Shown here in pieces: positions 1 through 14,731 of a stretch of DNA of 64,000 bases. The notes below the pieces were generated by a model. That model had not been told where the DNA came from. It was given only the letters and a program-made list of their open reading frames with translations, and did no database searches. This DNA is from Paragyromitra xinjiangensis (lineage: Eukaryota; Ascomycota; Pezizomycetes; Pezizales; Discinaceae), in NCBI GenBank assembly GCA_038503065.1, contig JBCAMK010000001.1, positions 248,001 through 312,000 on the forward strand. Direction: 5' to 3'. Within the stretch, counting starts at the first letter, position 1. Each line of letters opens with the position of its first letter. The translations under genes and the position numbers were made by a program.

Positions 1-1033
1 TTCTTACGTTCGTTGATACTGCTGTAAGAGGCTTACGGCGCCCTTGAGTAGATAGATAATTTGTGTTGAGCCGAGCTGGCGGAGAATAAGGCCAGGACCT
101 GTAGGAGAGTGGGGATGTAATTTTGTAGGCCCGTAAACAATATTCATTTTCTCCTGCATAGGTATCTAAGATGTGCCTGAGTGAGCAGCGATGATATACC
201 GGACCTTAAGCATTTTAACTTGTGATGGGAAGTCAAATAGGGCTGGTGCCTGAGACTCTTTCCTCCGGTAGCCGGCCGAGCCCTATTTTATGTGCCTGAT
301 CCATGAACCTAAGGGTCGGATCAGGTATGTAATGAAATGTGCGCTTAACACCAAGCTTATTTCAAAGTACTTTATTGAACTGATAAGATGCTTGTGGTAC
401 ATACGGAAGATCTTGCCGGAAATCTAGATGTGATCTTCGATGGAAATGATTTGATATTTGGGAGCTGTTGCCTGGGCACTGAGGACGTTTTCGACCACGG
501 CCTTGTTTTTGCTACACTACCTACCAATTAATTATAATAGGGCAACCCTGTGCGCCTTGCACCTAGGGATGTTCTCTCGTAATAATTAGAGAAAGCTATC
601 GATGGTAGGACTAGAATAGCAAGCCGATCAGTTCTATGCCTGGAAACAGCGGCGATAGAGGCTCGTAGAAGCTGCCAGAATACGCCAGAATATGTTGGAC
701 GCTGCCAAGCCAGTACCAGCTAGCAGCTTAAACAAAAAAAAAAGGCGTGCGGCTGCTTAGAGCGACAACAACGCAGCAGGACAACCACCAACATTCCCCT
801 CCCCCTCACTCTTCACCCCGCCAGCCTGCGCCTATATCCCACAGCTTCCTCCACCATCGTATCCCATCTTCCCGTCCATCAACTCTACCACCACTCGACA
901 GTCTCCTGACGAGATCATATACCTAAAACCAGTAACATAACCAAACTACTGGTGTCTGCATTTCATTAAAATTTGCATTTTTCTATAGTCTGCTTCTAAT
1001 TACTAGACATTTTCACCCCGCTAGCAGCTAATT
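1..1033. other. Upstream region of hsp88
   Basis: No coding region is visible here. An 8-bp perfect inverted repeat sits at 295-302 and 318-325, with a 15-nt spacer. Three GAA triplets exactly 10 bp apart lie at 668-690 and are described as a heat shock element. A pyrimidine-rich stretch at 785-910 is the likely core promoter and leader of hsp88. Confidence 0.6.
667..691 (+). promoter_or_regulatory. Step-type heat shock element upstream of hsp88
   Basis: GAA triplets occur at 668-670, 678-680 and 688-690, an exact 10-bp period on one strand. Heat shock factor recognises nGAAn units. In the yeast 'step-type' element, three such units are separated by 5-bp gaps, giving this 10-bp spacing. The site is about 345 bp upstream of the hsp88 start codon, and Hsp110 genes are classical heat-shock targets. 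The pattern is seen directly; Hsf1 binding is inferred. Confidence 0.5.
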
Positions 1034-3513
1034 ATGTCTGTCGTCGGAGTCGACCTCGGTGCTCTCAACACCGTTATTGCTGTTGCTAGGAATCGAGGTG
1101 TCGACGTGGTACGTTTGGTCCTTTTTCTTCCCTTGGTTCTTTGAACTTGATTTCGCTGTCTATCGAACACATGCTTGGATTTTCCCTTCATCTCTCTTTA
1201 TCACAATAACTAACATCTTCATTGATTAACAGATTACCAATGAAGTCTCGAATCGTGCTACACCGTTAGTAACACCTTTCCGAATATTATCTCGCTCCAG
1301 AGATTGGATGAATGAAAATAATAGCAAGGAGATAAGATAAGGGAATGAGTTAATGCTGACGTTATGGGGAAAAAATAGGTCTATGGTCGGTTTCGGGCCC
1401 AAGAACAGATACCTCGGAGAGCCAGCAAAGACTCAGGAAATCTCCAACCTTAAGAACACTGTTGGTATGCTTAAGCGTCTTGCTGGGCGAAGGTTTGGTG
1501 AACCTGAACTCGAAATCGAGAGCCAGTTTATCTCCGCAGAGCTCGTTGAGGCGAGGGGTGGTGAAGTTGGTGCAAGAGTAAAGTACTTGGGCCAAGATGA
1601 GGTCTTCACAGGTACTCAGTTGATCGCTATGTTCCTGTCGAAGGTTAAACAGACTGCATCGGCAGAGCTCAAACTCCCTGTCTCCGACATTGTGCTCAGT
1701 GTTCCTCCTTGGTTTACTGATGCTCAACGCCGTTCTATCATGGATGCTGCTGAGATCGCAGGGTTGAAGCTCCTTCGGCTGATGAACGACACCACTGCTA
1801 CTGCACTTGGATATGGTATTACAAAGCTTGATCTCCCTCCACCTGAGGAGAAGCCTCGTAGAGTTTGTTTCGTCGATATCGGTCACAGTAACTATACTGC
1901 CTCCATCGTCGCCTTTAGGAAGGGTGAGTTGACTGTTCTGTCAACCGCCTACGACAGGCATTTCGGAGGTCGTGACTTCGATAAGGCCCTCATCGACCAC
2001 TTTGGTATTGAGTTCAAGGAGAAGAACAGGATTGACATTCACGCCAACCCGAAGGCTTACTTCCGTCTTGCTGCTGGTGTTGAGAAGCTGAAGAAGATTC
2101 TTTCCGCGAATGCCCAGGCACCACTGAACATCGAGTCAATCATGAACGACGTAGATGTATCGTCGATGCTTAAGAGAGAAGAACTTGAGGAACTTGTCAA
2201 GCCCCTTCTTGATCGCTGTACTGCTCCTTTGGAGCAGGCGCTGAAGGATGCAAACCTGACTATCGAGGATATCGATGCCATCGAACTTGTCGGTGGATGT
2301 ACTCGTGTCCCATCATTGAAGGAGAGGATTTCTGCTTTCTTCAACAAGCCTCTTTCCTTCACTCTTAATCAAGATGAGGCCGTCGCTCGCGGATGTGCTT
2401 TCGCTTGCGCTATCTTGTCTCCGGTTTTCAAAGTCAGGGACTTCTCTGTCCACGACATTGTTTCCTACCCCATCGAATTCACCTGGGAGCAATCTCCGGA
2501 GATTCCAGATGAGGATACAAGCTTGACCGTTTTCAACAAAAACAACGCTGTTCCGTCGACTAAGATTCTTACTTTCTATCGCAAGGAGCCGTTTGATCTG
2601 GAAGCTAAATACGCCGAGCCTGATAAGCTTCCGGGAAAGATCTCGCCTTGGATTGGAAGATTCTCTATCAAGGGGGTTCAGCCGGACCCTAAGGACGATT
2701 TCATGATCTGTAAGCTAAAGGCGAGGGTCAATCTTCACGGTGTTTTGAATGTAGAGAGTGGATATTACGTCGAGGAGGTTGAGGTTGAAGAGGATGTAAG
2801 TCCAATATTCCGGGCCCACTTAGGAAGGGATTTTTAGACTAATGTTGTATTGGACAGGTTATGGATACTGATGGAAATCCCACGGATAAACCCAAAGAAA
2901 AGGTGAAGAAACAAGTTAAGAGGGGTGAACTTCCGGTCATCAGCGCAACTGCGTCTATCGATCAGTCAATGAAGAACATCCTGAACGAGCGTGAACAAGA
3001 GATGGTTACCCAGGATAAGCTGGTTGCGGATACCGAAGACCGCAAGAACGCTTTGGAGGAGTACATCTATGACATCCGTGGAAAGATAGATGATCTATAC
3101 GCTCCCTTTGCCTCTGAGGAGGAGAGGGCTAAAATTAGGAGGATCATGGACGATGCTGAGGTAAGAATTCCTACTCTAATACGATCCTAGGGCCCTTCAT
3201 CGGATCCTAACATCACCTCTAGGACTGGTTGTACAATGATGGCGATGATGCCACTAAGAGCGTATACATCGCGAAAATTGAAGAGCTCCGTTCCCATGTG
3301 GGCCCGATCGCGCAAAGATACTTCGATAAGGAAGAGGAGAAGCGCCAGGCCGAACGACAGAAGCGTGACGAAATAGATGCCATGAGGAAGGCTCAAGAGG
3401 ATATGGCGAAGAGGAACAACGATTATAAAGATTCAGAGATGAAGGATCCAGATGGCCAACACCAACCGCAAGTGGATGAGGTTACGGATAGAATGGATAC
3501 AGATAGGGCTTAG
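1034..3513 (+). CDS. hsp88: Hsp110-family chaperone, Hsp88/Sse1
   Basis: Cytosolic Hsp110, the nucleotide exchange factor and holdase that works with Hsp70. Exons are 1034-1108, 1233-1264, 1379-2795, 2858-3160 and 3223-3513, giving 705 residues, the usual length for fungal Hsp88. The actin-like ATPase domain begins at residue 1 (VGVDLGALNTVIAVARNRG) and continues with the phosphate-binding DIGHSNYTA and the VGGCTRVPSLKERI segment. The C-terminal half is the beta-sandwich and helical bundle, with an acidic/lysine-rich linker (KEKVKKQVKRGELPV). There is no C-terminal EEVD, as expected for fungal Hsp110. The start is the only ATG that gives the conserved N-terminus. All splice phases agree, and the first two exons are very short. 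A heat shock element lies upstream. Confidence 0.95.
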
Positions 3514-6500
3514 ATTTGGGGATCTGTTTTAAAGCACTAGTTCTATTTCTTGTTGCTCTCTTTGTCTATTTCAGGTTTCATTTTCGGTCTTTTCTTTTCT
3601 ACCTTTTTCTTCGGAGGGGAGATTCCTTGTGGTTTTGGCTGAATAAAATTTGAGAGCAGTTAAATCGCAAGGTAGGCATCTAAAAAAGCATTATTACCTA
3701 GTTCGTTCAGTCGCAGCTCCTTTCCTCTACTGTCGTTTTGCTTTTGCTTGGAGGTTGTGATTTTTTGTGTTTTTAGGTTAGGTCTCGCTGCTTGGTTGAT
3801 ATTATCGTCAAGCAATATTCTCAGCATAGTAAAAAATAAATTTCTGTTGAAGAAGGATGTGTTGGTGGGAGGTAGTTTCAGTAGATGAAGATTGTGAGAT
3901 GTATCCTACCTACTACGAGTGTAGCTTAACTGTGGTTGGCTACACGTATTTTGGATTCTCGTTCGTATTTTTTTGGGGTTTACAGAGTCCTAGCTACAAC
4001 TGAGCTGCGGATGGAATTGCTATAGGTGCTTCTAACTTCATGAGGCCCTAAACTCATGGGGTATCACTCGACTGAGAAAATAGTATCTAAGAGGCATGCT
4101 TTACGGAAGAAGGGTCTGAAAACTCGAAAGCGAAATGCAATATATTTCGTGGTTCACAAGATGCAACTAAAGTTTGTAACTACTGTCGTTGGGTAGCTTT
4201 GGTCCTATTGTTCAAAAGTAAGTCCAATCATGACTTTTTTTTGCCTACAAGTCATGTATTTAGTTGACTCCCTAAGAAGTCGACGCCAAACTGACTGTCT
4301 AGCTAACAGGAGGTTATGGATTTAATATGCACGAACCTTCTTCAAATCAGGAGACATTGGCCTTCCTGTGGAGTACGTTCTTTCTGTAATGCAGGCAGAT
4401 GGTAGAATCAATTTCGCTGCTGGCAGTTTTTCTTTCTCGGGACTTAGTTCATCAGTTGATAGATGCAGTTGGGACACTAACTACATGTAGCTTTTGGATG
4501 TGCTCCTTGTGTTTCTGGTTTCAAAGTTGAACCAAGCCTACCTTTAGGCCCTCTGACGACTATCTCGAGCAGGAACCCTACTTCAACATCCCAGTGTCAC
4601 TCTGATTCTAGGTAATGACACCTTAAGGGATCCCTGGATAATCCTATACACAACTCCACTTCATCGCTGCCGATATCCACGTGTGGTATCATGGAGCCGG
4701 ATGCCTGGAAAGCCCTAGCTATCTTTTTCAAGGCGCTAGCGAAGTAAACGGGGGCGATAAACTAGGGTAAGGCTGAACAGCTTTACGGGTTTTCCAGCTT
4801 TATCCTTCTCTGTTCTATCCTTCTAGGGCTGTCCCCTGGGCTACAAAACGTTATTCGTGACGCGGTGGTAGAGGATCTGGGATTAGTAAGAAATAAGGGA
4901 GGCTAATAATGGTGATTCGAACTGATACGCTATATATATAAATAGGTATATATGAAGAGACACAGTCCTTTGGACCATCATCGTACAATTTAACTTATCT
5001 CACACGTAAAATCTTTATCTTCTAGGACGGTGAGTCATTGTGCTGTTGACTAAGAACACAGAGGTGAGCTTAGATTTCTCGTCTTCTTTCGTTTTGCTCC
5101 TCCTTATTTCCATAGGGCGTAGATATACCTAGATCTATTATATTAGGGATGATATTTTTAACAAAATTAAATCAGATAGAAATACCACCCGGAAATTATG
5201 ACACATCTACGGTCTAAGATTCAACGATCTAGTGATTGGCACGCTCGAAGGTATAGCATTTAGTCTCTGCTTATCCGTAATGACTGGAAAGTATAACCCT
5301 TAGATCATCGGAGCCTAACTTTCAGGTTTGCAAGTAGCGAAAAGCCTTCAGGAACTAAACAGCCAGAGATCAAGGTTTAGGGTGAAGTGGCACTAGTGTC
5401 GTCAGAATGATTGGCATCACGGAGGCGTAGAGGATATGTGGCGCGTTTGGGAAGCCTCAAGGGATTAGTCAGGGGATAACACCCAGTAACCCCTCAGTGG
5501 GTATTCGAACTGGCTCAAAAATTGCTCGTTCACCAACACTCGTGTAGGGAGGAAGCCTGATCGGATAGCAAAAACGTTAACGAGTGTGGAAGGGTTTACT
5601 GCACAAGTAAGTGAAATTAGAGACTTTGCGCAAACAGATCTGGCCCAGATTTCTAGCAATTTGATTGGTCAAAAATCAGGGCTGGGTCAAAAGCGCAAAG
5701 TCTTTAATATCACGGAAACTTTAGTAATGTGGCGAAGTTGTTAAGAGTGTATTAATACCGCAGCATAATGGGATAGACTAGTATCTCAAAATATTGATAC
5801 ATGACGAGAGGAGAAAAGTACTTCATAGTAGTGCATTGGGGTTTTACTGGTGCTCTTTGTTAGAACTATTACTAAGAGCGCTAGATACTATGAGTCTAGT
5901 ATCTGACTACATGTACTTTAGCTAATCACCGAGAGACAAGATTACTATGTTCTATCGTAGGAGCATGTGGTGGTGCAGAAGATATTGGTTGTGCGTCATC
6001 AGGGTCATCCTCTAGGTCAACTTAAGAGTCCACGAATATCCGTATTCTATGCGGTAAGATGTGCAAACATCCTTATGCATGCTGAGGTCTCTCGAACGGT
6101 TCATCGAAAATCAAAAGGAATTCGTTGCGTAACACTTTTGGAAAAATCAAGTCATATCAGCTCCCTACATGTATATTCGATTGAAGATACAGTCGAGCTC
6201 ATTTTAAAGATAATGGAGCTTGTGCATGAGAGATAGATTGTGTGACAATCATGACAATCACAATATCTCACTCACTTAGACTCGGCTTGCATCGTGGTCA
6301 TTTGACATAAGCACCTCTTATCTATGCGTTACTAATTGCCGAAATCGGAAGAATTTGTAACCAGAGGTTTCGCTCAGGCTCAATATCAAAGTGTATCACG
6401 ACCTGCAGATTCCGCCAAGCCAATTTTCTTGGCTCAGCCATTCGCCCCTTACGAGCACTTCATCATAGAGGCTCTATTAATCATCAATGATTAAACGGTG

Positions 6501-7855
6501 GGTGATCTCACTAGTAGGTGGCTCAAATTTGCTTACCTCGATTACATATTTATCCATATAAAATGCGTTCAATCTAGCGAATGCAAGCGGACACGGACAC
6601 GGACATTGTTTGCGACGAACCTGGATTTTTCAAGATCCGGCTAACCCCACGGAGAACATAAGAAAGATCCCGGTGAGTCAAGTCCCGCCCGTATCACGGC
6701 ATGCCTGTCCTACTTCTAATTCCTATGACATCAATAAATAAAACCCGTATCGCTAAGATGGTGACTACAAAGCACTCTAAAACACTCACGATCATAGAAA
6801 TTAGCGCGTGGGGAGAACGTTACAAATGCGAACATTTAAAATAAAAGACGAGGCTATGGATAAGATCATAATCATAGGTATGGGGAACAAGACGGTGAGA
6901 TAAGCAGCAAAGACTTCGATGAGGTGATCGAAAAGATCGAAAATCCAAAAAAAATGTGCGTAAGAGAAAAAAAATGTTGAGGAGGGGCAAAACAATGAAT
7001 CAAAAGAGGGTTAGCAACAGCAAGAAGTAAAATGAGCGAGATATGGCACCCAGTCTAAAATGCATGACCAACGCACGAAATGAAATGGCGGGGCAAAAAA
7101 GGAGGCAAAAGAAAAAAAGCCTGATGCTTGTTTCTGCGTACCGTGGTGGTTGTTTCGTTCGCGGCTTGGGGCACATAACTTGCGCGGTAAGATCTACTCC
7201 GTGAAGAACGCGGTAGAGACGAAAGGGAGGTACGGAGGATACTTCGAAGGGAACATGAATTTACCGAGGATGTTTCTATTCCTATTCATATCGCGAGCCT
7301 GATTTGGGGATTCTATCGAAATTCCTCCGAGAGATTTTCGCTCCGAGTCCAAATATTTAGCGGTTTGCCGAGAATAGGCGTAGAATAGGCGTGGACCGCA
7401 CCGGCATGGCGGGAACACGCGCGTACAGAGTAAAGGAAGATGTCCGGGGACATGTACTCTAGATGCGTAATTTTTTCTTTTTCTATTTGGAGATCTGGAG
7501 GCTCCTTGCAGTCTTGTTACCGCGTTGAGAGGTTTTCAAGCGGGCTGGGAGCCCCGCTGTTTGCCATGATAAATACCTGAGTCCTCACCCCTCCTCCCCA
7601 GCTCCTCAGTCGAGACTCAACCCCTACTTGCATCTACCATCTTTATCACAAACGACGAATTTTACTCCGGACCTTTAACTTCTAAAGTGAGTTCTCTTTC
7701 AGCTTCTTATTCCGATTACATCCCCTTTCTATCTCATCTAGATAGGGCAAGCTTAAGTTTTCTTGATCTCTCTCCACTACCCCACCTCATATCTACTTCC
7801 ATTAGGACCCATTCAATTCTAATATTTTCAATAGAGTCTTCAAGCAATAATCAAA
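3514..7855. other. Gene-poor stretch between hsp88 and GAPDH
   Basis: I see no convincing gene in 4.3 kb. The first few hundred bases are T-rich and probably the hsp88 3' UTR. Scattered open frames (for example 5967-6236) lack domain features or intron support. TACATGTA palindromes occur at 4482, 5908 and 6166. The C/T-rich block at about 7576-7680, after an AT-rich GATAAATA at 7568, is the probable GAPDH promoter and transcription start region. Confidence 0.5.
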
Positions 7856-9329
<1,474 letters not shown>

Positions 9330-10605
9330 ATGCGAGGCCCTGGCGATGTTAGAGGGGTTTTGGTCTTTTTAATTTTCTTTTTGCAGTAAACTCATAAAAT
9401 ATGTGTTAAGACTCCACGAGCGAAGAGATTCTAGAGGTGTCGATAAATGCATAAAGAAGGTGGATTGGCACAAAATGGAACAAAAGAAGGAATAGAGCGT
9501 GTGTTCTTTTTCTTTTTCATGTCAGTACCTATAAATAAAAAAAGTACGCAAAAATAGGTCAGGTGTCAGATCTTGGCATCGTCGCATAGACTCTCACTCG
9601 GCGTCAATCCAATGCTGTAATAACCGACAAACCACCTTAAAGCCGCTCATCATTTTCGTTCTCATCCACTTGCATCAGTGTCAGCTGCCTTCCATAAGTA
9701 CCCAGTCATCTGAAGATTTCACGGCTTGCAGCTAGGATCCCCAGGACGTTGGTGATCGCATCCAAATACAAGAGCGTAATCTTATTCGATTTAATTAAGA
9801 CCAAGAAAGGGTTCCTCAAGAGGTGACACAACGAAAAAATCATTGCCTAATTTTTGCCTCAACATAAAGGAAGGAAAACGAAAAGGGGAAAAAAAGAAAT
9901 TGAACATGAACAGTCTTGAAGACAGACAGGCCGCGAAAGAAAGAAATAAAGTGGAAAAATAGAAAGCAGCTCAATGCAATCAAAGGGAGCGGCTAAAATG
10001 CGAAGAGAAAAGGAAATTAGTCCTCCAAGCTGACAACCTGCAACCACTAACCCTGGCCCGTAAAAGCCCTCAAGAGAGGAGCCGACTGGCCCAGGGCAGA
10101 ATGTCGAGCTTTATGGATAGGTACAAACCAGACAGAAGAAACAACAAAACAAACTCAATCGCAATACTTCCCCACACGTCTCCCCAGAACAGCTCAGTCA
10201 CCCTGTGATCTATCGACGCAATCGTAGCTTTCATTCTGAATTTCAGCGCCCCATAGAACATAGATTTCTCGCGTTTCGAGTCAATAGGTTGTTTGGTGAG
10301 GGGGCATTATGAAGACCATTCAAAAGGCGGTTTTCCCCATTTCTTACCCAACTTCCAACGTCTGAGGATTCGCTAGATTTTTAGCTTTATTCAATCGCCT
10401 GTCCGCCTTTTTCGCGACTTCGTTCCGGCAAAAAAAAACCGAATCCTGAAACGCCTAAATAGCGTAAGATGTGATCGATTTTTTCCTCTTCTCTTTCTTC
10501 CCTCGGTGATAGGTTTTGATTTGGTGTTACGAATCGAGAAAAGCTGACTTTCATCGAATCTTAACTCCTATAGGCCATAAAAAGTAGTTTTAGCAACTGA
10601 CATCT
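9330..10605. other. Convergent intergenic region, GAPDH / UPF2
   Basis: This 1.3 kb lies between the 3' ends of two convergent genes. The sequence is A/T-rich with purine runs (about 9880-9970). Two short open frames on the minus strand (9859-10047 and 10070-10261) have hydrophobic residues but no other support. It is best read as 3' UTR and spacer. Confidence 0.5.
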
Positions 10606-13600
10606 TCACTTCCGTTTCACACCACCCCTCCTCTCATCTTGTAGGGCCTTCACCAATCCATTCGTGACGGAAAGGGAAGTCCTTGCTACTTTTGCTCGTT
10701 CTTCCTTGATGGTGATCAAAGAAGTAGCAACAGCATAGGTCCGACTCCCCATTCCGTGACGAACCGGCTGGCAGTGGTTATTATCAGATAGGTTTGGACA
10801 GTCGCCATACCAATTTAAGTCATTCATTGATAATTTACGGCCGCGCTGGGTGCCACCTCGGTTCCCGTTACTGTTGCCGTAATTGCTGTTACTCCTTTCG
10901 TACTTGACGTGGACGCCGTTGGCGGCTGCATGTTTTTCCAATGCTATGAAAAAATGTGTTAGTGATGCCATACATCCCTCGGGTAATGGATAAATCCCAT
11001 GAGTATTCCTTGTGGGGCTTAAATTAGAGTAGAAAACCTACAATCCAGCTCACTTGTCTCCTCCATTCTGTCGTAGTTCATGACCAATTCCTTGATCTTC
11101 AACTTCTCCTGCCTCTCCGCCTCCTGCGTATTCTTCATTGCCATTGCTAAACTTGAGTTACTTGGTAACTCGACCGTCTTGGTCTGCTGCTTGTTACCCT
11201 TCTTCGTCAATAGACTAAACGCCATCATCCCACTGCTAATAGGGCTCATCATCGATGTCGGTCGGCTGCTGTTGCTAATAGTAATATCGCTGATATTGCC
11301 AGGCTCAGCTTCAAAAGTCGATTCCCGACTCAGCATAGACAAAGTGCTTCCAGCACGCTTGATTGGCAATGGAACATCGAAAAGTGGCTTTCGCTCAAAT
11401 TTGCGTGCGTCAATCGACTCCTGCAGCATCTTCGCGAATTCTCTATCGAACTCCGCGTCCGCCTCGGGGTCACGTAATTCTTCTTGCATATCCACGACGA
11501 TATCCTCATCCTCATCCTCACTCGATGAACTCGTAGACCCTTCCGAGTTTTGGTGCTCCATGCGGATCCCGGGGGTCGCAGGTTCATCCTCTTCACCTTC
11601 TGAAACACCGTCAACTTCATCCTCACCCTCACGGAGCTCAGCCTCGGCTTCCTCATCGTCGGAATCGACGTCTTCGGGCTCGGTGGGACCAGATTTGTCG
11701 TCGGGCTTATAGGTTTTGGCAACAGCCTCTTCAAAAGCCTTCCCGGCTTCTTCAACCGAAGTAGGGAGGTCCCAAGTTGGCCGAATGGCCTGAAAGGTGT
11801 CTTGGACAATGAACTCAATGTCCATTGGGAGAGGATCTTTCGTGAAGAGATAGTACTAACAAAAATTTAGTTCTGTAAACCACAATAATGAGGGTACATG
11901 GGAAAAAAACCTGAAAGAACGTCAGGAAGAAGTCTAACTTCTTCTTCGCACTTCCCCTATCGAAGCACATCCCACACACATCCAGCAGCGTACACACCAG
12001 CCTGATCCTGAAGAAATCATCCGGCATATCCAGCATACAAATCTTTCCCGGCTTAGGTGTTCCGCCCTCATGGCCGAATGTGATCATCCTATATAACGCA
12101 TCGAAGATGACCGGCGAGTCAATAAGCTTGTATGTATACATTTCGCCCAAGTACTTCACCTGCGCGATCCTGCGTTGGTTATGCTTGAAGTTATTTTGTT
12201 CTAATCCTAGTGATATCTGCTCGAGCACCTCATCGATAACGGCATGCATGAAGTCCTGATGGTAGCGTCCGATAGCGCCGACGAGGATAGCAAGAATGTG
12301 GACGTTATTGTAGCGAACCTTCCAAATCTTTGTGAAAACTTTGAATAGCATGGTGACCACTTCCTTATCTTCCCAATGCAACTTGCGGATCTGCTTCAGG
12401 ATCTTGACGTAGTTGCGCTTCGTCAAGTCAAGATAAATGAGTTTCCTAACGAATAGTTCCATCACACTGCGTTCTTTCTGTGCAATTGCAGGTCTCTCTG
12501 GAGGGTTGACGTAGTAGAAGGCGTTTTCAATCGCGACACGCTCATGGGATCCTAAATAGGCCACACTATCCTTCTTACGCTTCAGAGTTTCTAAAAACGT
12601 GCTCATTCGTGGATTGGTCTCTGGGTTGCGAAGCAAGTATCTCCCACAGTTCTCAAGAGTACTACAGATAACGTTGACGTTAATTCTGTGGAAGTCTTCC
12701 AATGCAACTTTCAAGCAGTGGAAAATGACATGCTGCGGAACAACTCCAAACTTTGTTAGTTCTGAGAGGTAGCGTGTGTTGCTCGAGCGAACTTCAACTA
12801 AATCCTTTTCCTTACGGCGTTGGAGTGATCGGAACTCCTTATCCAAGTAGTCAACCATTCCTTTGCCCACATCCGGAAGATATTTGTTGAGGGTTGCAAT
12901 CAAACGGGAGTAGTAGGGGAGGAGATCTTGGCGGCCACGCGGAACATCCTGAAGTACTTTGAGAAGACGGTTCCTCGAGGCTTTGGAGTTAAGAAAGCAG
13001 AAGTCGACGGCGGCTTGATCGATAAGGTCGCGGTTCGTTAGCTCAGGGAGGCGGATGAGAAGAGCGTCCACCTGGGCACCGATAGTCTTATTTGCAATAG
13101 CGGTGCTAGATTCTTCACTTCCAGTCTTACTCTCTCCGTTAATCGGAGACGAAGGTTGCTCAAGATCAGCATCGCCATTCTCAGCAGCTGGCTCCTCCTT
13201 ATCTGCCTCCTCTTCAGCGTCCTTCTTTTTATCCCCTTCTTTTCCGTCCGTGTCTGGTTTCTTCCGTTTCCCGTCTTCTAGCAGCACCGCCGGAACCCTA
13301 ACCTTAAGATCTATCAGATCCTCGTAGAATCTCCTCTGATCTTCATCCTCCCACATTCCGTTTTTGCCACCATCTTCTTTCGCAGAAAATATACTGCCAC
13401 CCTCCCGGATGATACTATCTGCTGCCTCTTCATCCTTCTCATCTTGTAGATCTGGCATGTCTATTCCTAAAACATCTGCCACGATTTGGGCATTGGCAAT
13501 GAATTTCTCCTTCGTCTTCACTAGTTTTTCGTAGTTGGCTTGACGGTCCTCGAAAATCTCGCCTGACTTGATATATGCTTCCGCGTTGCGGGCTGACTGG

Positions 13601-14731
13601 GTCTGTAGATGTTTGTGCTGTCGGACAATATGACCTTTCACCGATTCTAAGTAACGGGTAAGGATATTTCTGAAGCGTTGCTGAAGATCAGGCGAAACAA
13701 GCGGAGGGTCTTCCGGGCCGACTGAGCCTATGCCGTTTGTTTCCGTCGCATCACCATTAGACTTGCTAGAATCTGCCGCGACAGTGGCGCCATCCTCCTC
13801 CACAACTTTTCTTGTCAAGTTCCTCGGCTTAACTCCTAGAATATCGTAGGAAAAGTTCTTGACGAACAAAACAACTAGAGGAAGATTAACGTGCTCCTTG
13901 TCCCTACCCAAAAGATCCTTCAGGACTTCCAACGGAAACGCTTCGGGCTCTCCCCCATCTTCCTTTTTCTTGATCCCATTACCGGCAACACTTGCCCCAG
14001 CAGCCTTTACCCCGTTTTTCGCCGGCCCGCCATCATCCACATTCACAGCATCCTGTATGCTTCTCAGAACCCCAACTAGCCATAATTCGACTCCCACCCT
14101 TAGTAGAACCCTTTGCCTAGCTAATCTGTCCTTTTCCTCTCTCTCTCTCTGCTCAGGGGTGAACCCCTTCAGCACATCTGGCCTCGGTGTTGCAAGTCCC
14201 TTCGCTAGCGCAAATGTAAGCTGTGGTGTAAATTCCTTTTGGAATCTTTGATGCAACGCTGACACAACCTCTACCGCAGCTGCAATATCGGATATAGTCT
14301 TCGTTTTGTTGAGGCCCTCGGAGACAGCAGATATGACTTCGGGGAGATATTTCTCAAGAGAAATCGTCTGTATCTCTTTCAAGAGCGTTGGGAGCGAGTC
14401 GGCGGTAAGTGACGTGCGTACACGCTTGATCACAGCAGTGTTTTTCTTGAGCGATGAATCGAGAGACGATGCCGTCTTAAACACATCTATAAAGCAGAAC
14501 TATTAACACCTGATAAACTCAGAGGATAAAAAAAGTGCAATTTGTTATCCGACAGTACCTTTTTGACCTTCCCAGGCGAGTTTGTTGAGCTCCCGCAATT
14601 CTCCTGCCGAGCAGTTAGCAACCCCACTTTTTTTTTGTTTTAACCCACAATTCTCCTCCCGTCACACAGCAGGCTAAAGAACACGGATACCTATACTTAC
14701 GTTTGCGAGCACGGTTCATTTGGACAGACAT
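10606..14731 (-). CDS. UPF2: Nonsense-mediated decay factor Upf2/Nmd2
   Basis: Scaffold of the Upf1-Upf2-Upf3 surveillance complex that triggers decay of mRNAs with premature stops. Minus-strand exons are 14701-14731, 14559-14603, 11911-14486, 11054-11855 and 10606-10943, giving 1263 residues. Three MIF4G-type helical repeats are recognisable. The first follows RELRELNKLAWEG, the second lies around the NRDLIDQAAVDFCFLN stretch, and the third carries KKKLDFFLTFFQYY and DPLPMDIEFIVQDTF, which is the Upf3-binding repeat. A long acidic Glu/Asp/Ser linker follows. Then comes the LLTKKGNKQQTKTVELP segment preceding the Upf1-binding region, whose last exon reads LEKHAAANGVHVKYER. The two tiny 5' exons are supported by phase and by the conserved N-terminus. 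Confidence 0.93.

Noticed and set aside
11080..11712. 210-codon open frame on the plus strand
   Set aside because: Ser-rich antisense shadow of the acidic Glu/Asp region of UPF2.
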